A DNA stretch of 64,000 nt from contig JBBPTG010000039.1 of the NCBI GenBank assembly GCA_038093975.1, positions 1-64,000 of the forward strand. Direction: 5' to 3'. The notes below the pieces were generated by a model. The model was not told the origin of the DNA, made no database searches, and saw only the letters and a program-made list of their open reading frames with translations. The DNA comes from Chalciporus piperatus (Eukaryota > Basidiomycota > Agaricomycetes > Boletales > Boletaceae). The position numbers were made by a program, and so were the translations under genes. Below, piece by piece: positions 8,721 to 19,129 of the stretch. Numbering within the stretch: position 1 is the first letter of the stretch; each line of letters starts with the position of its first letter.

Positions 8721-11700
8721 ATGGACTCAAGCGCGACGCTTTCAGATCCAACGACTCAATCCAATTATGAGTCGATCGCGACGACCGAGTTGGAGTTGAA
8801 TTGGAGACTCGAGTTTAAGGAACGGATGGTGTCGGGGTGGGCAGTTCATCGATTGAAGGTGATCAAAGATGGGGTGGACAGGGTTATGTGAGTCCTGTCA
8901 TGTGTCTTTGGACTTGGCATTGCTCACGCATGGGGGGAACCACTTAGATTCGACACGTCTGATCTGAATGTGGAGAGGACAGAGGTGGCTATTGGGGATG
9001 AAAATTGGGTGTCTGCGAACGTGAGTCTCACCTCCTCTTGGAATACGCGTTTCAATCATGCATTTTGACCAATGTCTCCCGCACGCGAACTCCCATCACC
9101 AGTTCTCGACGGGCGACCCACATCCCGTGATGGGCTCCGCTCTTACCATCAACCTTCCCCGCCAGGTGGACGCGGGCACGGAAGGCGTCCGTGTGAGAGT
9201 GGAATATTCGACGAAAGATAGTAAAGCGTTGCAGTGGTTAGATCCGCAGTACGTATCCAATCCGTTTACGAGTGTAGCATGTGTTCACGCCACCCCCCCC
9301 CCCCTTTTCCTCTCACCCTCCGTGTGGCACGCTCACGGTGATAGACAAACGCAAGGAAAGGTACATCCGTATTTGTTTAGTCAGTGTCAGCCTATCTACG
9401 CAAGAGCGTTGGTACCCATCCAAGGTACGCCCCCACCGTTTTTTATCCAACGTGCGTGCTCACTCCCCACCCATTGGTAGATACTCCCTCTGTGAAGATT
9501 GTGCGTGCCCATTTAGTGGCGTTGCTTTTGTAAATCAAGGGCGGATGCTAAGTGAACCTTCTCCCTCCCGCCGACTATAGAGATATACAGCACGTGTGAC
9601 GTCCGTGTTGCCGGTGCTCATGTCCGCTAGACGGATCTCGCCACCTCCGGAGGAACTCCCGAGGGGAGATGCGATCGGACGGGAAGAAGTGACTTATGAG
9701 TATAACCAGGTAAGTGTTGGATACTCTTACGTCGGTTCGGGACATTCCTTCTGTGCCCACATTTGCATTCAGCTGTGAGGCGAGCATATACGGTGAATGC
9801 TAATACGGCGAATTCATCACTAGCCTGTCCCAATCCCATCTTACCTGCTCGCCATCGCCTCGGGGAACGTGGTTTACCGCTCTTTCAAAGTTCCACAAGG
9901 CAAGAGCTGGACGAGTGGGGTTTGGGCTGAACCTGAAGTTATCGATGCGGCTTGGCAAGAGTTTAACGAGGACACACCCAAGTACGTTTTGCATTCCATC
10001 CCACATCTAGCGCATGCCGCGATGATGGTCCACCTCCATTGTGTCACTACGAACCATGAACTTATTGGCTGGCGCACTACGACAGGTTCCTGGAAGCAGA
10101 AGAAAAGATCACTTCGGAGTACAAGTTTGGAGTGTACGATCTATTGGTGCTTCCTCCTGCTTTCCCCTATGGGGGCATGGTCAGTCTGGTTTCGTCGATG
10201 TTTACTCGTAAAGTGATGTTCCCTCTCCCCCCGTTCTCTGACTTGGTAGGAAAACGCATGCTTGACGTTCGTCACGCCTAGTGAGGATAGCATATATGGT
10301 GATACTGAGGGATACTGATGAACAGTGTAGCGCTTCTCACAGGCGATCGGACACTGGTCGACGTCGTCGTCCACGAGATGACCCATTCATGGTTCGGTAA
10401 CGGAATCACGTCAGTCCCCTCCCTCCATTCACCCTCCCCACCTCCCACTCACATCTCCCCAACAGCCATGCCCATGCCTCTCACTTCTGGCTCAACGAAG
10501 GTTGGACGACCTACATCGAACGTCTCCTCCAACAAATCCTTCACACCCCTGCTCACCGCGGTTTCTCCTACCTCATCGGTCGGAAATCTTTGGACGACGA
10601 TTTGGAGTTGTACAAGAATCAACCGAAATATCAGAGGTTGCAGATCGATTTCGAGAAGGGGGAGGATCCAGATGATGCGTATAGCAGTGTGCCTTATGAG
10701 AAGGGGGCGAATTTCATTTTGCATCTTGGTGAGTGACGAAGGTTTCATCACGAGTCTGTGTCGGACTTGAAAATATTTATTGTAGAGCGTGCGTTGGGTG
10801 GATTGGACGTGTTCTTGCCATACGTGAAACATTACGTGGCGACGTTTATGGGTCAAAGTATCACGACTGAACAGTGGAAAGAGAATCTGTTCGTCTATTT
10901 CAGCGGTAACGTCGAAGCGACTCAAGTTCTCAACGAGGTCCGATGGGATGTATGTTTCGTTTCTTCGTCTCCTTTTTAAAACATCATCCTTGATGTAGAG
11001 CTGACAATGTGATGTGTAACGGCAGGACTGGTTATTCGGTGAGGGATTGACGCTGCCAGTCCCGATCGAGTATGATATGACGCTGGCGTTCGAGGCATAC
11101 GCGCTTGCTCAGAGGTGGGACAAGTCGAGGTCTGTCGATGTGGCCAACTTGGACTTTGGACCGGACGACTTGAAGAACATGGACGCGAATCAGATCAGTG
11201 GGTTCCTTCCCTTTCGCCGTCTTGATAGACCGGCACTGACGATTCTCCTGATGACTCAACCGCAGTCGTCTTCCTCGAACGTCTCCAATCGACCTACCAA
11301 CCCCTCCCGCACACACACATCACCCACCTCGGTTCCCCATCCATCTATGCCTTTTCCAGCACTCCCAACGCTGAAATCCGTCTCCGTTTCTACCAACTCG
11401 CGCTTCAATCCCCCAGTTCCCCCGCTGCGCTGGCTCACGCACCCGAAGCGGCAAGATGGGTGGTAGGGAAAGACGACACGGGCGTTGTGAAAGGACGGAT
11501 GAAGTTTTGCAGACCTGTGTTTAGGGCTGTGGGTGCCGTGGATAGAGGGTTGGCGGTGAGGACGTACGAGGAGAACAAGGAGGCGTTCCATCCGATTGCG
11601 AGAACTTTGATTGAGAAGGTGAGGAAGCGCACGTTGGCTTGTTTCACGTGGTTTTTTCTTTTCTTTTGTGATTGAGGCTGATCGTGCGTTGAAGGACCTC

Positions 11701-11721
11701 GGGATAGTCACAAAGACGTGA
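8721..11721 (+). CDS. LTA4H: leukotriene A4 hydrolase / aminopeptidase (M1 family)
   Basis: Fifteen exons give 651 aa with all phases closing: 8721-8887, 8948-9020, 9103-9248, 9345-9424, 9481-9500, 9581-9709, 9824-9981, 10086-10179, 10250-10280, 10331-10409, 10466-10728, 10786-10949, 11026-11197, 11266-11618 and 11695-11721. The N-terminal M1 domain has the VHPYLFSQCQPIYARALVPIQ block. The exopeptidase motif is GGMEN. The zinc site is HEMTHSWFGN followed 18 residues later by the LNEGWT glutamate, so the catalytic set is complete. The C-terminal armadillo-like domain ends in DLGIVTKT. Fungal members act mainly as cytosolic or nuclear aminopeptidases with epoxide-hydrolase activity on lipid epoxides. 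A remnant of exon 3 lies upstream. Confidence 0.95.
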
Positions 11722-12145
11722 TGGAAATCAGGCGCGGGGGAGATCTTCAGGACTAATGTATCACTGTAAGGAGGGACAAGGATCATCATCATCATCATCG
11801 ATACGACGCAACTCAAGAAAACCGTGACATGAACCTACGAGTTCCTCCACTTCGTCGAGCTCGGAGTCTTGGTCGTCCTCGTCCTCGACTTGGTCGTTCT
11901 GTTCGACGTCTTGGTCGCCATGCTCAATTGGTCTAACCCATCGGATGAGTCGATGGAGAGACCGCAACTTCCGCCAAAGGCAATCGAGCGATGGTTCCGA
12001 GATCGACTGACACGTTTGAGCGAGAGCGACCATGGGTGTCTGATGTCTCTCGACATCTGAATTATGAAGAATACACTGGCAATTCAGGATGGACTACAGG
12101 ATGTCTGGGATGAGCAATGGATTGCAACCCTGCTTGCTCAGCGTT

Positions 12146-12201
12146 CAGGATGGATTTCATGACATTGTCGAGCCTTCAATGATGTCATGAAATCCATCCT
12201 G
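12146..12201. repeat. perfect 20-bp inverted repeat (hairpin)
   Basis: CAGGATGGATTTCATGACAT at 12146-12165 is followed by its exact reverse complement at 12182-12201, with a 16-bp loop. Related CAGGATGGA/CAGGATGTC words precede it (12085-12110). It may be the core of a fold-back element; there is no T-run to suggest a terminator. Confidence 0.7.
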
Positions 12202-12706
12202 TGCGTGTCTCCAAGGGTTCCAAGGGGGTATTGGGGGTAGAAAAGGGTAAAGCTGCGGAGATCCTGGTTCTTTGTGGAAATTCACTCGTTCAGCACGGCA
12301 TTAAAGGGTCCCGATTCTTGGGGAGACTAGCACAGCATCCGCTTGATCAAACATCGTTCATGTCAAGCAGCTGAACACTCTCACGTGTTTTTTTTCAACT
12401 TCCTAAGTTCCTTGCTCCAATCAGTTTGATCAGGGCCCTGACTTAGGTGCTTGCTTTCGACATGGTGTCGCCCGCGAGTCTCCAAGCTTCAAGCTTCGAG
12501 CAGAAGCTCACTTGGCCCCACCTTCCAAGAACTCGCGAACTTATCACTGGCACGCAAGCAATACGTACCGTGGTTATACCCCGTTGCTGTCGGAAGACTC
12601 TTCTTGACAGTCTGACAGAGTCTGACGTGCTTAGCCTCGACTCGCAATAGTCTCGGCACCAGACGTTTTGGTCTTCGCCTCGGAGGGCCTCGGGATCTTC
12701 CGAAGA

Positions 12707-12760
12707 CCGTTTTAGGGACGCGGTAGCAACGGGGTGTCAGCCCCGAGCGTCCTAAAACGG
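12707..12760. repeat. imperfect inverted repeat
   Basis: CCGTTTTAGGGACGC and GCGTCCTAAAACGG face each other around a GC-rich loop that itself contains CGGGG/CCCCG. The element is GC-rich compared with its surroundings and could be a degenerate fold-back element. Confidence 0.55.
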
Positions 12761-13206
12761 CTGGTTCGAGACTAGACTCGCAAGCCCAACTGAGGTACAT
12801 AAAGTTACACAGGTTGATGCGGCCTCAACTCGTTTGCTACTTACATCGGCCACAGCCAATTCTCATCGCTTAAGATGGTGATGCAGTTCTTGGCTGGCAT
12901 GTGACTCCGATGTTCAAGATCCACTGCCAAGCACTGGCGTCGACAACGGGCTGACCTGACGGTGCCAAGTACGTTATTTTGACGCTTTGCAGATCAGTGG
13001 AGTGAAACGCACAGGAATCTAACCGTGCGGCGTAACCAAATGGTGCCAAGGCCAGGAGTCGACTGAGCTGGGATCTTCGTTCACGAAAGCCTTCTGAAAC
13101 GCGACGCGACGAGCCTCACGTCATGTCTGGCTGCTTTAAAGTCAGGTCATCCACCACGACCTCTCCCATCTCACTCTTCTCCTTTCTCACTGTTCACTTG
13201 CCCCAC

Positions 13207-14840
13207 ATGCGCTTCACTCTGACAGCAGCACTGGTTGCACTTCCTGCCTTGGTCGCAGCAGCACCTCAGCCTGGGCGAAATAATGGTTACTCGATCCCTA
13301 TCACGAAACGCGCGAGCCTTGTCCACGCTGACAAGAGTGTCAACCTTGACGCACTCAAGTCTCACGTTGCTGCAGTTCAAGCGTGCGTAACTGCTTCTCT
13401 ATGCAATCTAGTATGACTTATTTGAGCATGCATGTTCAGGAATATTCTTCGAGGGTTTGCCAACTATGAGAAGAACACTGGCTCTCCACACCCCGCGGCG
13501 ATCAAAGGAGTCCATAAGCGCGCAACAGGCGCTGACGCCTTGATTGACGATAATAACCAACATTGGTATGGCACTATATCTGTTGGAACGCCTGCGAACA
13601 AGTTCACCAGTGAGCATTGTTTGGCCTTGGGATGAATTGCCTCTCATTTTTCCCCGGATAGTTGACTTTGGTACCGGCGCGAGGTATGTGTCTTTTCTGC
13701 CGTGTATGTGACCGTCCTCAAGGAGCTGTCTACAGCGAGTTCTTCTTGCCGGGCCCCAAATGTGCTTCAAACTGCGGTGGACATGCTATTTACGATCCTA
13801 GCACTTCTTCAACGAGTCGGGACCTGGGAAAGACCTTCAGTGTCTCCTACGTAAACATGTCAGCTGTTTCTGGCGAACTGTTCTCGGACACGGTTTCTGT
13901 TGCCGGACTGACGGTATGTACATCGTCCGTTCATGCATTTCCTTGACTGACGGAGAAGCAGGTAAAGGATCAGACGCTGGGTGTTGCTTCACAATACCCT
14001 TCTGGATTTTCGGTTTCATCATTCCCCGAAGATGGTTTCGTGGGAATGGGTTTCCAGAGTATTTCTTCTTTTAACGCGACTTCCGTCTTCCAGAACCTCG
14101 TTAGTCAAGGTCAGCTAGACGAGCCTGTGTTTTCATTCAAGCTCGCCAACTTTGGGTCCGAGTTGTACCTCGGTGGTGCGAACTCTGCTTTGTATACCGG
14201 CCCCTTCACCTACACGCCTGTCACCCAGCCAGTGAGTCGCATACCTGGCTGCCAGTGTGTTGCGTCGGATGTTGACACTTTTTCGTTTAGGGATACTGGG
14301 AGTTTGATATTGGTGGTGTGGATGGCAACGGACGAACCATTCTGACCCACGTCGATTCCATCATTGATACTGGCACTGCAATCATCATTGGCACCCCCTC
14401 GGACGTCGCAACACTTTACCATGCGGTCGGTGGTACTGATGCGTCAAGCACGGCAGGCCCAGGCTACTATACCTGTATGTTCTCAGACAGTTTTTATACC
14501 CATTTCTTTAGTTAATGCTCCATGCAGTCAAGTGTGATTCGTTCCCCAGCATCAGTTTTACCTTTGGCGGCACATCGTTCCCCATCTCTGCTGATTCCCT
14601 CAACCTTGGACCTGTCGCCCCCGGCTCGTCTGACTGTCTGAGCGGCATCGTCGGGCCAAACTATGATTTCCGTGAGTATATTTGAACTCTTTGTTCGCTT
14701 TTTTTTTTTTTTTTCTCACGCGTGACGCCACCTTTTTCCTTCAAACAGCGGTCTGGGTCCTCGGGGATGTTTTCCTGAGAAATGTCTACACCACCTTCGA
14801 CCATGGTCACGCACGAGTTGGATTCGCTCAGCTGGCTTAA
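13207..14840 (+). CDS. secreted pepsin-like aspartic protease homologue lacking the first catalytic Asp
   Basis: Eight exons give 411 aa: 13207-13382, 13440-13609, 13662-13683, 13736-13913, 13962-14231, 14291-14474, 14528-14671 and 14749-14840. It has a signal peptide (MRFTLTAALVALPALVAAAP), a basic propeptide, and a mature start near DDNNQHWYGTISVGTP. The N-lobe motif, normally DTGS, reads FGTGAS (exon 3, GGT in place of an Asp codon). The flap, normally YGDGS, reads YVNMS. The C-lobe motif SIIDTGTAI is intact, as are the KCDSFPSISFTFGG region and the VWVLGDVFLRNVYTTFD end. Polyporopepsin-type family. Because both aspartates are needed for catalysis, I infer an inactive or altered pseudoprotease. 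The reading frame and introns are otherwise undamaged, so it may be kept for another role. Confidence 0.85.
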
Positions 14841-15229
14841 ATATATAGTTCGCTTTCGTGCTTCCGAGTCATAATTTGGACTTGGAACTCCCGTATGCTT
14901 GTTATCCGAATGTTACTTTTGCTTGTAGTTTTGACGAACGTATGCATGTCTCGAATAGTAATGTCTCTCTGGTCGCTCCAGATATCCCGTTCAACGGCAC
15001 GGCACGGGAACAGAGGAGCCCTGTCTCGTGGCACTGTCTTTCCGTGCAACAATACCTCTTAGTATCATCCTTTGATACCCCCCAACTCTGGCCCTAGAAC
15101 GATCGATTCGGATGGGAGGAGGTCCATGTCAGGAATGGGTAACGTATATTAATTTCATCTACAGCGAATCCCTGTCTGTGCCTACGCAATGCATAATGAA
15201 TCACGAGACATACATATGACACCCCTCCA
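14841..15229. other. convergent 3' intergenic region
   Basis: 389 bp between the stops of the aspartic-protease gene (plus) and the ArfGAP gene (minus). It must contain both terminators. No other feature is seen. Confidence 0.5.
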
Positions 15230-16778
15230 CTACTTGAAATCACCCCACAAGTCCCCAAACACATCGTCCTTCTTGGGCGCAGCAGCAGGCTGCGACGCAA
15301 ACAGACTATTCGTCGTACTCGTCGTCGTCGTCGATGACCCACCCCAAATATCAGTGGTAGCGAATGCGTTGGACCCGTTCGCTGCAGGGGTGGCGGTGGC
15401 GGTGGTATTGGTATTGGTGGTACCCCAGATGTTAGAAGACGGCGTTGCGTTCGGGATAGCGCCGTTCCATCCGGAAGAGACGCCCCACATGCCAGTCCCG
15501 TTGTTCCCCAACATGCTGATCGATTGGGGTTGGGGCTGGGGTTGGGTCTGGGTCTGAGCTTGAGCTTGAGGTTGGGCACCGAAAGCGTCCCAGGACGATT
15601 GTACGGACGCGAATTGGCCGAACGCATTCGCGGGTTGAGTTTGCGTTTGGGATTGGGATTGAGGGGCAGCGGGGGAGGTGGAGAAGAGAGAGAGAATGTC
15701 TTGTTTGACGTCTTTAGCGGGAGGTGCGGGTGCGGAGGGTGGGTTGGCGGTGACTGGCGCGTGGAAGTCGAGCGTGAAGAAATCAGCGTTGGCGGGTTGT
15801 TGCTGCTGGGGGTGTTGTTGTTGGGGTTGTTGGGGTTGGGGTTGTGCAGAGGTGGGCGGGGCGGGGCGGGCTTGAGCGTTGACGCGCCCAGCGACGGCTG
15901 TAGAGAGGAGCTTGTGGGCTTGATACGGTTGGTGGCGGGGTTCATTAGTGAGAGCGGGGGAGTCCGCGGTGGGGAGGGAGCGACTCCTGGTTGGGGAGTG
16001 TACGTGTGTCTGACGAGCAGGAAGAGATGGTGCGGGTGAGTTGTCGAAGAGTGGAGCAGCGGTTGTAGCAGCAGTGGAGGAAGGCGCAGCATCAGCATTA
16101 GAGGAAGATTGGGCTGGGCGTTCAAGGACAGAGGGATCGGATGGAATGGGACCTTCCATCGCCCATCGTCGGGATTCGTATTTGGAGCGGATAAAGGACT
16201 CCATTTTGCTGTGCGGAGAGAGAACAAGGGTTGTTTAGCGAGGGTGTGAGGAGAAGGATGAAAGGGATCGTGAACTTACCGGTCGGGAGGGATGTGTCCT
16301 ACTTTGGTATGTGCTTCCCAGTAAAGATTAGCGCGGCGATTGCCCCATTTCTGGATGGACTGCCAGTACGGGGGAGGGAGGTATGAGTGGATTGCGAAGT
16401 AGCAAGGAGGTTGGTGGTAACGTACTTCCATCTGTTCGGGGGTCCACATGTCTAGATCGATGGATTTGACACGGCTGATGTGTGTGCCCATTCCGCGGTG
16501 TATACCTGAACACCGTATACAAAGAAATACACCCCTGGAACGAACAGAGATGAGTACTGTCTAGTCGACAAAAGTTGTTCCTCACAAGTTCCATGATGCC
16601 CAGCGTGGATCTATACAATAACGGCGACGTTAGCCCCACATTCTTGACTGAGATGGACAAAGGGTTTGCGCTGACCGTTTCGTTTACAGTCTGCACAGAG
16701 CTTGTTGTCTGGCTGCTTGACCAGCTCACGGAGTGTCTTTGCGTTACGCTCTGTGGTTGTCTTGTCTGGTTTGTACAT
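15230..16778 (-). CDS. AGE2: ArfGAP domain protein, SMAP/AGE2-like
   Basis: Exons 16778-16676, 16610-16586, 16534-16426, 16359-16280 and 16208-15230 give 431 aa. Residues 1-125 form the ArfGAP domain: a C4 zinc finger CADC...CIRC spaced by 16, the [20 protein letters not shown] core, the RGMGTHIS...VKSIDLD block, and the ANLYWEAH...YESRRW end. Known role: stimulates GTP hydrolysis on Arf at the trans-Golgi/endosome. The remaining 300 residues are Gln/Pro/Thr-rich and disordered, with [15 protein letters not shown] and a C-terminal [12 protein letters not shown] that may bind clathrin or adaptor ears. It is divergent from GET2 (210 bp apart). Confidence 0.92.
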
Positions 16779-16988
16779 TCTGTACGATGTCTACGCTTTG
16801 GCGACGTCGTGGTCGATGTAGAAGGTGGTCAGGCTGAGGCGTCGGAAATGAAGCTCGGACTGTGCAAGGCTGTGTTTGTACACAAATTAGAAAAAAAGTG
16901 TACACGTTTGTATTGCGTTCGTAACTTGAAAGTGTACCACCACCATCGAGTGTACCACCGACCAACGACGACCACGACGACGACCGCG
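16779..16988. promoter_or_regulatory. divergent promoter region AGE2 / GET2
   Basis: 210 bp between opposed start codons. The GET2 side carries ACGACGACC repeats just before its ATG. Confidence 0.4.
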
Positions 16989-18072
16989 ATGTCCTCACCA
17001 CAAGCTCGCGCTGAAGCTCGTAGAAAAGCCATCCTCAGTCGAGGTGGTGACCGTCTTGCAAAACTGACCACGTCGGCGCGGGGTGAAGATGCACCAGCGT
17101 ACCTCCAGAGCGGTAAGCGTCCTACGAAAGCCTTTGTCTAAAAAAACTCGTAACGAGGATTCGTAGACATGCCCTCGAGAGGTGCTGCAGCGTTCGTAGG
17201 AGAGGAGAGCTCGATGCCTCCGCCGCTACCACCAAAGGAGACGCCGAGACCGTCTCCTCCTCCAGCGTTTACGACTGCGACACAGTCTGACCCTTCGGTT
17301 TGGTCTCAAGAACAACAGAAACAGTTCATGCAGGCTCTCATGAGTGGTGGACTCGCACAATCTCAGCCTCCCCAGTTTCCGCCCCTCGCTGGAGCCGGTC
17401 CTGCGCCCGCAGGTGACCCGTTCGCAAGCATGATGGCTCAGTTGACACAGATGGATCCTTCTCGTGGAGGCGCTGCTGGTAAAGCGCCAGTACCTCCCGG
17501 CCCTCCCAAGCCACCGACTCTTTTGCAAAAGTTTATGCCCTTGATCCATATGGCTTGCACGTGGTGTCTGATGGCCTTCTTTGTGCTGTGGAAGGAGCCT
17601 CAGGTGTTTGTGGAGAAGACTGCGGGGGCTGTTGAGGTATCGTTTTGGAAACGTTGGCCGAAGCTTGCGATACAGGGGACGTCGGATGGGGCGTGGGGTG
17701 TACAAATTGTGGTAAGTTGATTTACCTGCGTCGCGCACACTCCGTCGTTGAGAGCTACTCCACAGCCATTCTTCTGGGCATTTATCACCCTACAGATTAT
17801 GCTGCATTCCTTGCGCATATTTACGAGACAGGTGAGTCTTCTTGGATACCTACCGGAAGGTGCGATCGTGCTCATCATTGGCATCGCAGAACGAAGTCCG
17901 ACCACCTATGCTGCTCTCCATGGCACTTCCACACCTTCCACCTCCGTTCCCTTCTTTGATCACGAACGGGATGCGGTATATGCGCATGGGAAGCAATTTC
18001 ATGGACGACCTCGCAGCAGTCGTCTTTGGCATTGGAGTGATTATCATGCTCACTTCATGGTTTGTCGACTGA
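16989..18072 (+). CDS. GET2: GET complex subunit GET2 (tail-anchored protein receptor)
   Basis: Exons 16989-17112, 17167-17711, 17766-17831 and 17890-18072 give 305 aa with phases closing. The N-terminus has the positively charged recruiting helix ARRKAILSRGGDRLAKLT, similar to the Get2 motif that captures the Get3 ATPase. A Pro-rich disordered linker follows (about residues 45-170). Three membrane segments are at about 180-200 (LIHMACTWCLMAFFVLW), 225-245 (PFFWAFITLQIMLHSLRIF) and 285-305 (AAVVFGIGVIIMLTSWFV). Length and layout fit fungal Get2/CAML-like proteins. Role: with Get1, forms the ER insertase for C-tail-anchored proteins. Confidence 0.82.
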
Positions 18073-18202
18073 GGACGCGTTATGTTATTTACTGTATCTT
18101 GAACGACCGGTTTCACGCCATGCATGCTATTGTAGTGTGATTATGGGTAATTACGGGATCCATCACATATCTATCTACGTCTGAAGTGTGAGCAAGGTAT
18201 CA

Positions 18203-18937
18203 TCATGGAAGAATAGCCGCAGCCCCCGTCTTTGGTCTGTCCGGTGCGTTGAGCATCTCTTGCACTTGTGCTTCCAGTCTCTCCTCGGAATCTGGTTTTT
18301 GGGATTTGGAGACGTTGGCTTTGCGCTGCTTTTTGACGATCTGGGCTAACCGCTCCTTTTCTTCACCTGGGAGGACGGGGTGCCCGGCAGATTGAGCGGC
18401 GGCTCTGTAAACTTTCCATGGGTCTCCGCCTGCAAGCTCCATGAGTTCTTTCGTGATGGTCGTTGACCACTTGTTAGTCATGTCGAGAGACGACGTTCTT
18501 CCATCCTCTGGGTGGTGACGCGTGCGGGTTTCGCGTGCAGTGAGATGAAGTAGCGCAGGGCACAAGTGACTCGGGGAGACTCACCAAACTCGACGAGCAC
18601 CTCAGGTTTCAGCGTGTCCTCTCGTTTCTTCTGAACCCTGTTCAGTTCGATTTCGAGCAAAGGGTTCGCCCAACGTATCCGCGGAAGTTCTTCCTTTACG
18701 AAATGTCTACACAACACGAACACGAACACGAACACGAACACGTTGAGAGAGAGAGGTAGGAACGAGGGCAAAGGGATGTGAGACTGACCGTGCGCCCATG
18801 TGGTCATTCCGAGCGGCGAACGTCAGACTGATCCGTCTGAGCCCGTTGAGTGCGAGTTTTGGACCCGAGTTCAACTGCTCGAGAAAACGCGAGAGTTGGG
18901 AGGGTTGTGGGATGAACTTTCCGCGTCGGCGAGGCAT
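18203..18937 (-). CDS. mitochondrial ribosomal protein, L51/S25/CI-B8 fold (mL61/MRP49-like)
   Basis: Exons 18937-18789, 18706-18585 and 18507-18203 give 191 aa. The thioredoxin-like L51/S25/CI-B8 fold is suggested by LALNGLRRISLTFAARNDHMG, then GARHFVKEELPRIRWANP, then LEIELNRV and VLVEFEDGR. The basic start MPRRRGKFIP is typical of mitoribosomal proteins. In fungi this fold occurs in mL61 (Mrp49), mL43 and mS25 as well as a complex I subunit. The long charged C-terminus (EEKERLAQIVKKQRKAN) and the PWKVYRAA segment make mL61 my best guess. Intron 1 contains an (ACGAAC)n microsatellite. Confidence 0.65.
18711..18742. repeat. hexanucleotide microsatellite in an intron
   Basis: About five copies of ACGAAC within intron 1 of the mitoribosomal protein gene, about 40 bp from its 5' splice site. 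Confidence 0.7.
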
Positions 18938-19129
18938 GGCGAGGGTTCGATGGAGGGGTTGACGACCAAGTTTCAAGGGACCGAAATTTCTGTACCGCGG
19001 TGTGGTTGTTTGGTCGTGTTGAATTCTAAAGGTCTTGCCTTCCTTTTCGGGGTCACTCACTTCACCGCCAACTTCCCAAGTGCACTACAGGAGACTCTAG
19101 TAGTCAAAGCAAAGGCTAGATCGGAAGTC
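18938..19129. promoter_or_regulatory. divergent promoter region, mitoribosomal gene / VPS72
   Basis: 192 bp between two opposed start codons. No TATA box is seen, as is common for housekeeping pairs. Confidence 0.4.

Larger units (their letters stand above)
11722..13206. other. 1.5-kb intergenic region with hairpin sequences
   Basis: No supported gene. It has a (GTC/GTC-like) low-complexity run at 11840-11930, one perfect hairpin at 12146-12201, and a second imperfect one at 12707-12760. The right end holds the promoter of the aspartic-protease gene. Confidence 0.5.

Noticed and set aside
11761..12060. Asp/Glu-rich minus-strand frame as a small acidic protein
   Set aside because: Driven by a trinucleotide-like low-complexity run; no splice signals, no family features, plus-strand frame equally open.
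12660..12780. tRNA-like sequence (GGTTCGAGAC) near the inverted repeat
   Set aside because: No acceptor stem, D-arm or anticodon arm can be built around it. I found no tRNA or rRNA in the window.
15094..16227. Long Pro/Ser-rich minus-strand frame (377 codons) over the ArfGAP tail
   Set aside because: It is the shadow of the Gln/Pro-rich ArfGAP exon, which has the conserved domain upstream and matching splice phases.
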